A DNA stretch of 64,000 nt from Leeuwenhoekiella sp044542075. GTDB taxonomy: Bacteria > Bacteroidota > Bacteroidia > Flavobacteriales > Flavobacteriaceae. Below, in pieces: positions 18,030-24,576 of the stretch (position 1 is its first letter; each line of letters starts with the position of its first letter). A program made the translations under genes and the position numbers. The notes beneath the pieces were generated by a model. That model made no database searches. It was given only the letters and a program-made list of their open reading frames with translations, and had not been told where the DNA came from. The stretch lies in the NCBI RefSeq assembly GCF_044542075.1, contig NZ_JBITTU010000004.1, positions 62,001 through 126,000 on the forward strand, read 5' to 3'.

Positions 18030-19952
18030 ATGAAACGTATATATATAGTGTTATTCTGTCTTATAGGTTTTAATCTATTTGCGCAGAGTCAACTGGAAAA
18101 GGCTAATAGCTTGCATGATCGATTTATTTATGTAGAGGCGGCAAAAGAATATGAACTGTATTTGCAAACAGCAAAAAAGGTAGATCCCATTGTCTATATG
18201 AATATGGGGGATACTTACTACAACCTCAAAGATTTTAATAAGGCTAAAGAGGTGTATGAGAAATGGTACACCATTGTAGGACCTAATAAAAATAACCTTC
18301 AGGGATATCAATACTACGATACGCTTCGATTCTTAAAAGAATATGATAAGGCGAATAAAGTGGTTGAAACCTATTTTAGAGAGCGGGGTCTAAATGATAA
18401 GCTTAATGCTCATTTCGAAGAGCGTTCCAGATTTAATGAATTGCTGAAGGGGGATACCCTGTATGATGTAAAAAATCTTGATCTCAATTCACAATATGCA
18501 GATTTTGGAGGAGCTTTTGACGGGAATACATTCGTTTTTTCCTCTTCCAGAAATAAAGACATTAATAAGATATCTGATCGGGATAACACTCCGTATTTAG
18601 CACTATATAAAGCTGAATTAGATGCCGGTCAAAACTTTATCAATGTAGATCTTTATAATGAAAAATTAGAGACACCTTTTCATGACGCTACTGTAAGCTT
18701 CTCTCCTAATAGTAAATATTTATACTATGCATCAAGTTTTCAAGATGGAAAGCGTAAAGTTTTTAAAGGAGATAAACGCAATTATTTTAAGATCTACAGA
18801 GTCGATGTAACTTCAAAACGCTTTAAAAAAGAGTTGCTTCCATTTAATGGTGATGAGTATTCTACAGGTCATCCTTTTGTGACAGAAGATGGTAAAAAAT
18901 TATACTTCGCTTCAGATATGCCGGGAGGTTACGGTAATGCAGATATATATGTTTGCGATATTTATGAAGACGGTACATACTCAAAACCAATGAATTTAGG
19001 CCCGCTCATTAATAGTCTAGTAGATGATGTATTTCCGTATGTAAAAGGCAACACGCTATATTTTTCTTCAGAGGGTCACGTAGGCTATGGTGGGCTTGAC
19101 ATTTATAAATCGGTTTTTAAAGATGGGGTTTATGGAACGACCATAAATTTGGGTCCGGGTATCAACTCTAACGCAGATGATTTTGCATATTTAGAGGGTA
19201 AAGAACCTAATACAGGATATTTTTCTTCAAACCGGTCAGGAGGTAAGGGTGGCGATGATATCTATAGTTTTAAATACAATTTAAAAGAATGTCTACAGAC
19301 GATAAGTGGAACTGTATTTAATATAGATACTAAAGAACCCTTGACAAATGCTATAGTTACTGTATTTAATAGTGAACTTAAAGAGTATATAAAAGTGACG
19401 ACTAATGAGAAAGGTATTTACACATTGCAATTAATTTGTGGCCAAAAATATAAGATAGAAGCTAGTAAACTGGGCTTTAGTAAAGATGCATTAGAATTTA
19501 GTACAGATATTTTACCGGGTCATTTAATGAATATGGTAGATTTTAAATTGAAAGACTTATCAGACACATTTGTAACAGATGGTGTTATAGAAAAAATACG
19601 TATCGATCCTATTTATTTTGAGTACTACAGGTACAATATTAATGATATAGCAGCTATACAAATGCGTAAAGTGCTTGATGCAATGATAGCCTATCCTGAG
19701 ATGATTATTAAAATAGAAGCCCATACAGATCAGCGTGGGACTGATTATTTTAATAAAATATTGTCTACAAACCGAGCTCTATCAACACGAGATTGGCTTA
19801 TACAAAAAGGTATAAACCCATCAAGGATAGAAAGTGCTATAGGTTATGGAGAATCACAACCTATACATGTTTGTGATGAAGAAAGTAAAAATTGCACAGA
19901 AGTAGAATATTCTGAAAACAGGCGGTCTGAATTTATAGTAGTTAGTAGATAA
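18030..19952 (+). CDS. OmpA-family protein with TPR and PD40 repeats (gliding/T9SS cassette)
   Basis: A 640-residue periplasmic or outer-membrane protein with a signal peptide (residues 1-18, IVLFCLIGFNLFAQS). The order of domains is: TPR-like helices (about 20-120), WD40-like PD40 beta-propeller (about 160-410, repeats such as LYFASDMPGGYGNADIYV and LYFSSEGHVGYGGLDIY), a carboxypeptidase-regulatory-like domain (about 425-500, ISGTVFNIDTKEPLTNA) and a C-terminal OmpA peptidoglycan-binding domain (about 525-640, IEAHTDQRGTDYFN, NRRSEFIV). This architecture is typical of the third gene in adhesin-PorP/SprF-OmpA cassettes and may tie the surface complex to the cell wall (inference). Confidence 0.92.
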   Translation: MKRIYIVLFCLIGFNLFAQSQLEKANSLHDRFIYVEAAKEYELYLQTAKKVDPIVYMNMGDTYYNLKDFNKAKEVYEKWYTIVGPNKNNLQGYQYYDTLRFLKEYDKANKVVETYFRERGLNDKLNAHFEERSRFNELLKGDTLYDVKNLDLNSQYADFGGAFDGNTFVFSSSRNKDINKISDRDNTPYLALYKAELDAGQNFINVDLYNEKLETPFHDATVSFSPNSKYLYYASSFQDGKRKVFKGDKRNYFKIYRVDVTSKRFKKELLPFNGDEYSTGHPFVTEDGKKLYFASDMPGGYGNADIYVCDIYEDGTYSKPMNLGPLINSLVDDVFPYVKGNTLYFSSEGHVGYGGLDIYKSVFKDGVYGTTINLGPGINSNADDFAYLEGKEPNTGYFSSNRSGGKGGDDIYSFKYNLKECLQTISGTVFNIDTKEPLTNAIVTVFNSELKEYIKVTTNEKGIYTLQLICGQKYKIEASKLGFSKDALEFSTDILPGHLMNMVDFKLKDLSDTFVTDGVIEKIRIDPIYFEYYRYNINDIAAIQMRKVLDAMIAYPEMIIKIEAHTDQRGTDYFNKILSTNRALSTRDWLIQKGINPSRIESAIGYGESQPIHVCDEESKNCTEVEYSENRRSEFIVVSR

Positions 19953-19957
19953 TGAGA

Positions 19958-20021
19958 GGCGCTAGTGCGCCCAATTGATCAAGTGTACTAGCGTAGAAAC
20001 TCCTTCTTTTGAGGGAGTTTC
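19958..20021 (+). terminator. Terminator of the adhesin cassette, with alternative hairpins
   Basis: GAAACTCCTTC (19996-20006) pairs with GAGGGAGTTTC (20011-20021) over a TTTT loop, one G-T pair, followed by an AT-rich tract. Just upstream, CGCTAGT (19960-19966) can pair either locally inside GGCGCTAGTGCGCC (19958-19971) or with ACTAGCG (19987-19993). Confidence 0.7.
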
Positions 20022-20185
20022 TTATATTATAAACACTCTAGCTTCTTAAAATAGATTTATAAAGTTAAAAATATAGAATTAGAGATTTTGTTTTTACCTA
20101 AACGAAATGATATTGGTCATGATTTTTAAAGTAATTTAAGGGCTGTTTTCTAAAGATAGATAGGAAACATTTTAATACCTGATTA

Positions 20186-21637
20186 ATGAAGCTTAATAAA
20201 ATACTCTTTCTACTACTTGGTCCTCTTCTTTTTATCTGTTTGCAGCAACTAGATCCACCAGAAGCTATGTCTGCATCGGCGTATGCCATTTTATGTGCTA
20301 CAATATGGATTGCGTTATGGTGGGTTACCGAGGCTGTACCCATTGCAGTTACTGCATTACTACCTATAGTTATCTTTCCACTAACGGGAGCACTTGATAT
20401 TTCTACAACTACAGCTTCATATGGTCACAAGTATATTTTCCTCTATTTAGGAGGCTTTATGCTTGCCATAGCTATTGAAAAATGGAATCTACACAAACGT
20501 ATTGCATTGTATTTAATACGGGCTATAGGCACTAATGTTAAGCAGATCATTCTGGGTTTTATGGTGGCTACCGCATTTTTGTCTATGTGGATTTCTAATA
20601 CAGCCACAGCAGTTATGATGCTACCTATAGGGATGTCTATAATTTCTCAATTAAAGGACAATCCAAATACTATTGAAGATGAAAACAAAATTTTTGGGAA
20701 AGCATTAATGTTAGCTATTGCCTATAGTGCATCAATAGGAGGGATGGCAACGTTAATAGGTACACCTCCAAATCTGGTTTTTGCAGGGTATATACAAGAG
20801 GTTTATAAAATTGATATAAGTTTTTTTCAGTGGCTTAAGTTTGGTCTTCCTATAAGTATTTTATTACTGGCCATTTCCTGGGTATATTTGACCACTATTG
20901 CATTTAAATTTAAACAGAAAGAATTTCCGGGTGGTAAACAAGAAATAGAACGACTCATTGCAGAGCTAGGGCCTATGTGTCGTGAAGAGAAAATTGTATT
21001 AGTTATATTTATAATTACCGCTTTCTGCTGGATTACCAGAGCATTTTTATTAGAGCGTTTTTTACCACAGATAGATGATACCATTATTGCTGTAGCTGCA
21101 GGTATTCTTTTATTCACGATAAACACAAGAGATAAAAAAGACCGTATCATTAATTGGGATGATGCGATTAAAATACCTTGGGGCATAATATTACTTTTTG
21201 GCGGAGGGATGGCGCTTGCTTCAGGTTTTGAAGTTACAGGACTTGCAACCTGGTTTGGCACTCAAATGATTTTATTAGAAGCATTACCACTAATAGTATT
21301 GTTATTTATAGTCATATTTAGTGTTAATTTTATTACCGAACTCACTTCAAATCTTGCCACAACTGCGATGCTACTCCCTATATTAGCGCCTATCGCACTC
21401 AATTTAAATCTAAATCCATATATACTCTTAGTTTCTACAACGGTTGCAGCATCCTGTGCGTTTATGCTTCCTGTGGCTACGCCACCTAATGCAGTGGTAT
21501 TTGGGTCTGGTTATTTGCGTATTCCAGATATGGTACGAGCAGGAATTTGGATGAATATAATTTCAATAATACTATTAACACTACTGGTTTATTTTGTACT
21601 GCCATTAGTTTGGGAATTCCCCATTTATAATATCTAA
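20186..21637 (+). CDS. SLC13/DASS family sodium-coupled anion symporter
   Basis: A 483-residue inner-membrane transporter with 11-12 predicted segments. It shows both SNT signature regions of the divalent anion:Na+ symporter family: MWISNTATAVMMLPIG (about residues 132-147) and ELTSNLATTAMLLPILAP (about 387-404). Each is followed by a Pro-rich re-entrant motif (GGMATLIGTPPNLVF and FMLPVATPPNAVVFGSGY). Such proteins import dicarboxylates, citrate or sulfate with Na+; the substrate cannot be decided here. Na+ coupling fits with the NQR sodium pump encoded in this window. Monocistronic, 233 bp after the OmpA gene. Confidence 0.93.
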   Translation: MKLNKILFLLLGPLLFICLQQLDPPEAMSASAYAILCATIWIALWWVTEAVPIAVTALLPIVIFPLTGALDISTTTASYGHKYIFLYLGGFMLAIAIEKWNLHKRIALYLIRAIGTNVKQIILGFMVATAFLSMWISNTATAVMMLPIGMSIISQLKDNPNTIEDENKIFGKALMLAIAYSASIGGMATLIGTPPNLVFAGYIQEVYKIDISFFQWLKFGLPISILLLAISWVYLTTIAFKFKQKEFPGGKQEIERLIAELGPMCREEKIVLVIFIITAFCWITRAFLLERFLPQIDDTIIAVAAGILLFTINTRDKKDRIINWDDAIKIPWGIILLFGGGMALASGFEVTGLATWFGTQMILLEALPLIVLLFIVIFSVNFITELTSNLATTAMLLPILAPIALNLNLNPYILLVSTTVAASCAFMLPVATPPNAVVFGSGYLRIPDMVRAGIWMNIISIILLTLLVYFVLPLVWEFPIYNI

Positions 21638-21865
21638 CTAGATTTATTTTAATTAACTACTCATAAATGTAAATATTGCACATAAAAGTATTTATGGCAA
21701 TATTTTCGTTGTATTGAAAATACAATAGACGGTAATATTTTGTTAAATATTAAGCTAAATGAGGAAATCTATAAAAACTTTTAAGTTGTTTTAGTTTACT
21801 TTGGCTTCATTATTAGAAGTGTTAAAGAATATCATTTTTAATGATAAGAATGGTATTTAAAATTA

Positions 21866-21896
21866 TTGTTTTTTAAATTGCCTCAAAATATTCTTA
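21866..21896 (+). promoter_or_regulatory. Putative promoter of the 6S-like RNA
   Basis: ATTG ending at 21868, a 20-bp spacer, then TATTCTTA (21889-21896). This is a partial match (four of six) to TAnnTTTG, but the predicted start about 21903 coincides with the 5' end of the structured RNA. Confidence 0.3.
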
Positions 21897-21905
21897 CATA
21901 GATAT

Positions 21906-22000
21906 AGGGTAGAATAGGCCTCTGTTTTGAATAGTAAATCCGTGAGCTGTAGGGGGCGTTACGTATTCTGCTATCTTACAAGCCCGTTCTGCCTTTTTTT
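21906..22000 (+). ncRNA. ssrS: Candidate 6S-like RNA (6S-Flavo type)
   Basis: A GC-richer island of ~95 nt in an AT-rich gene gap folds like 6S RNA. A closing stem pairs 21906-21919 (AGGGTAGAATAGGC) with 21982-21994 (GCCCGTTCTGCCT), with two bulges and two G-U pairs. A large internal bubble follows (21920-21928 opposite 21969-21981). An upper stem pairs GAATA-GTAA (21929-21937) with TTAC-g-TATTC (21959-21968). The end is a run of seven T. 6S RNA mimics an open promoter and sequesters the primary-sigma RNA polymerase. The fold was worked out by hand; the family name is inference from shape, size and flavobacterial context. Confidence 0.5.
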
Positions 22001-22268
22001 ATTTAAATAAAGAACCTTTCTCTTTTTTGAATTTAAATGTATTCAAAATCAGGATTTTTATCATTATCAGATATAAATTCTCTTCACTATTTCAGAAAAA
22101 TAACTCTTTTTTATCTAGTTTATTCGTCAGTTATTAATACTGATTTAGAAGGAATATAGAATAATCTCAAATTACTTTAAGAATTATATATAATAGAATT
22201 AATTCGCTGCCTCAGGCATAAATTGAAATTCTAAAGTTTTCCTGAAGGAGCTTAGGGTAAATAAGATT
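22001..22268. other. Rest of the 21638-22268 gene gap, no feature seen
   Basis: The gap from 21638 to 21865 and from 22001 to 22268 is AT-rich, with stops in all frames and no convincing hairpin or ORF. Confidence 0.5.
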
Positions 22269-22928
22269 TTAAGACATTATTTTCTTCAAGTCTTTAATTG
22301 TTTCGGTAGGATTGTTTGCATTAAAAATAAAACTTCCTGCCACAAGGATGTCAGCTCCACTTAAAAGAAGTTTTTTTGCATTTTGATCAGTCACTCCGCC
22401 ATCTATTTCAATAAGCGTGGAAGCATTTGCATTTAAGATCATTTCTTTTAGCTCTCGTACTTTTTTATAAGTATTTTCTATAAAAGATTGTCCTCCAAAT
22501 CCAGGATTTACACTCATAATAATAACTTGATCTATATCTTTTATCACATCTTTAAGTAGATGAACCGGCGTATGAGGATTTAAAGCGACACCCGCTTTCA
22601 TCCCTTCAGCTTTAATGGCTTCAAGTGTTCTGTGTAAATGTGTACATGCCTCGTAATGTACAGTTAGGTTTGTGCTTCCTAACTCTGCAAAGGCTGTAAT
22701 GTAGCGATCTGGATCTACGATCATAAGATGTACATCTATAGTTTTTTTAGCGTGTTTTGTAATAGCTTTTACTACCGGAAAACCAAAAGATATATTGGGG
22801 ACAAATACACCATCCATAATATCTACATGAAACCAGTCTGCCTCACTTGCATTAATCATATTGATATCACGTTCAAGATTTGCAAAATCTGCAGCGAGTA
22901 AAGAGGGTGCAAGGTAGGTAGGCTTCAT
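22269..22928 (-). CDS. rpe: Ribulose-phosphate 3-epimerase
   Basis: Interconverts ribulose-5-phosphate and xylulose-5-phosphate in the pentose phosphate pathway (cytosol). The 219-residue TIM barrel has all family signatures: APSLLAADFANLERD at the N-terminus, HVDIMDGVFVPNISFG with the catalytic and metal-binding Asp/His region, DVHLMIVDPDRYI, MSVNPGFGGQSFI and EIDGGVTDQNAKKLL with the second catalytic Asp. It starts 28 bp downstream of the BLUF gene stop in the same direction, so the two may be co-transcribed. Confidence 0.97.
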   Translation of the reverse strand: MKPTYLAPSLLAADFANLERDINMINASEADWFHVDIMDGVFVPNISFGFPVVKAITKHAKKTIDVHLMIVDPDRYITAFAELGSTNLTVHYEACTHLHRTLEAIKAEGMKAGVALNPHTPVHLLKDVIKDIDQVIIMSVNPGFGGQSFIENTYKKVRELKEMILNANASTLIEIDGGVTDQNAKKLLLSGADILVAGSFIFNANNPTETIKDLKKIMS

Positions 22929-22956
22929 AAGAAAAAATCTAGGTTGATTTGTAAAA

Positions 22957-23364
22957 TTACATATTAGAAAGTATTTTCTCTAGTATAGAAATAGTAGAAT
23001 CTATCTTAGGACTCTCTAAATGTTTTAAGTTATGAAGATGATTTTTTAAAAGTTCTAAAACAATTTTATTTTTCGGAACTAAAAAACCGGATTCATAATC
23101 GTTAAAAAGCCTATTTGGTGATTCGTCTTCTAAAATTTGAGTGACATTTTTATGACGGCCATCTTTTAGAATTTTATTAAACAGTCTTAAAACATCTTCT
23201 TTTTTGCCTTCTAATAATTGGAGGTAATTACCACCTTTATACACTAAAAAGCCTGAGATGTGGAGATTACTATTCCAATTAGCAACATTGTTCAGAATAT
23301 CATTAACAATTTCATTATTAGATGGTTTTGAAGAATCGCTAACGTATACTAAGTAATAATACAT
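22957..23364 (-). CDS. BLUF-domain blue-light sensor
   Basis: A 135-residue protein that is almost entirely a BLUF (FAD-binding blue-light) domain with a short C-terminal helix region. The photocycle residues are recognisable: Y7 (YYYLVYVS), N31 (NSNLHISG) and Q49 (YLQLLEG), followed by the KDGRHKNV motif. The position that is usually Trp in the WxM motif is Tyr here (Y90 in FNDYESG), and the nearby Met is Ser. Short BLUF proteins act through partner proteins. It lies 27 bp past the rpoD terminator and upstream of rpe. A link to a stress or motility response is possible but not shown. Confidence 0.9.
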   Translation of the reverse strand: MYYYLVYVSDSSKPSNNEIVNDILNNVANWNSNLHISGFLVYKGGNYLQLLEGKKEDVLRLFNKILKDGRHKNVTQILEDESPNRLFNDYESGFLVPKNKIVLELLKNHLHNLKHLESPKIDSTISILEKILSNM

Positions 23365-23390
23365 AAGATAGATGGAGAATAAATAGGATA

Positions 23391-23422
23391 TAATAAAAAT
23401 CCCCGGTAATCAGCCGGGGATT
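23391..23422 (-). terminator. rpoD terminator
   Basis: On the minus strand AATCCCCGG and CCGGGGATT (23398-23406 with 23414-23422) form a perfect 9-bp stem with a 7-nt loop, followed by TTTTTATTAT. It separates rpoD from the BLUF gene. Confidence 0.88.
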
Positions 23423-23560
23423 CATTCATCAATCAAAAAACGAACAGTTATGATAAACTGTTGTTGTCTTAAATATTGTTTTTTGGGGTCTTTATATGAT
23501 AGGCAATTTAATAAAAAAGTATCAGCAAGCCCTATATTTAACGAATTCTTGTAAAAATAA

Positions 23561-24424
23561 CTACCCTAAATAGGTTTTCAAAATTTTACTTCTTGAGGTA
23601 TGTTTTAATCGTCTGATTGCTTTTTCTTTAATCTGACGTACACGCTCGCGGGTAAGATCAAATGTTTCTCCTATCTCTTCTAGTGTCATTGGGTGTTGAT
23701 TTCCTAGGCCAAAATACAACCGCACAACATCTGCTTCTCTTGGAGTAAGTGTGTCTAATGCACGTTCTACTTCGGTACAAAGCGATTCATTAAGTAATTC
23801 ACGATCTGGATTAGGAGATTCTCCAAACCGAAGAACATCGTATAACGTAGAATCTTCACCAGAGATTAATGGCGCATCCATACTTACGTGGCGTCCCGCA
23901 TTTTTCAATGACTCTTTTACATCATTGATGCTCATATCTAATTCTTTAGCAATTTCTTCTGGGCTAGGGGGGCGTTCATGTGCTTGCTCTAAATAAGCAA
24001 ATGTTTTATTAATCTTATTAATAGAGCCTATTTTATTTAATGGCAATCTTACAATACGCGATTGTTCCGCTAGTGCTTGTAAAATAGATTGTCTAATCCA
24101 CCATACCGCATAAGAGATAAATTTAAAACCACGAGTCTCATCAAAACGTTGTGCAGCTTTAATTAACCCAAGATTACCTTCATTTATCAAATCTGGTAAT
24201 GTTAAACCTTGGTTTTGATATTGCTTAGCAACAGAAACAACAAACCTTAAGTTTGCTTTGGTTAGTTTCTCAAGAGCTCTCTGGTCGCCTGCTTTAATAC
24301 GTTGTGCAAGTTCTACTTCTTCATCTGCAGTGATAAGGTCTACTTTACCTATTTCCTGTAAATATTTGTCTAAAGAAGCAGTCTCTCTGTTTGTAACCTG
24401 TTTTGTAATTTTAAGTTGTCTCAT
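23561..24424 (-). CDS. rpoD: Primary RNA polymerase sigma factor (RpoD/SigA)
   Basis: The housekeeping sigma factor of 287 residues. It has region 1.2 (about 16-45, SLDKYLQEIGKVDLIT), region 2 (about 51-122, ANLRFVVSVAKQYQNQG, GFKFISYAVWWIRQSI), region 3 (about 130-200) and region 4 (about 215-280, LTPREADVVRLYFGL, TRERVRQIKEKAIRRL). Region 1.1 and the non-conserved insert of proteobacterial RpoD are absent, which is the Bacteroidota form that reads TTTG/TAnnTTTG promoters. It has its own strong terminator. An ECF-like promoter motif lies upstream (24461-24490). The histidine kinase gene ends 152 bp upstream on the same strand. Confidence 0.97.
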   Translation of the reverse strand: MRQLKITKQVTNRETASLDKYLQEIGKVDLITADEEVELAQRIKAGDQRALEKLTKANLRFVVSVAKQYQNQGLTLPDLINEGNLGLIKAAQRFDETRGFKFISYAVWWIRQSILQALAEQSRIVRLPLNKIGSINKINKTFAYLEQAHERPPSPEEIAKELDMSINDVKESLKNAGRHVSMDAPLISGEDSTLYDVLRFGESPNPDRELLNESLCTEVERALDTLTPREADVVRLYFGLGNQHPMTLEEIGETFDLTRERVRQIKEKAIRRLKHTSRSKILKTYLG

Positions 24425-24460
24425 AGGACTATTACGTGTATTAAGTTGTTTAAACTATAT

Positions 24461-24490
24461 CTTATACGTAAGGAGACGAGAAAAGGTTAC
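24461..24490 (-). promoter_or_regulatory. ECF-sigma-like promoter upstream of rpoD
   Basis: Minus-strand GTAAC (24490-24486), a 17-bp spacer and CGTATAAG (24468-24461) match the general ECF sigma pattern (AAC ... CGT). It lies 37 bp before the rpoD start. No good TAnnTTTG box was found there. Inference from motif only. Confidence 0.4.
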
Positions 24491-24576
24491 AAAAAAAATG
24501 AAAATTCTTTAGAAAATTTTAACAGTATTATTTTTTAGTACTTGTGAATATATTATTTTTTAGATGGTCAATAGCT

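Noticed and set aside
20827..21261. 144-codon minus-strand frame
   Set aside because: Antisense shadow of the SLC13 transporter, which has intact family motifs.
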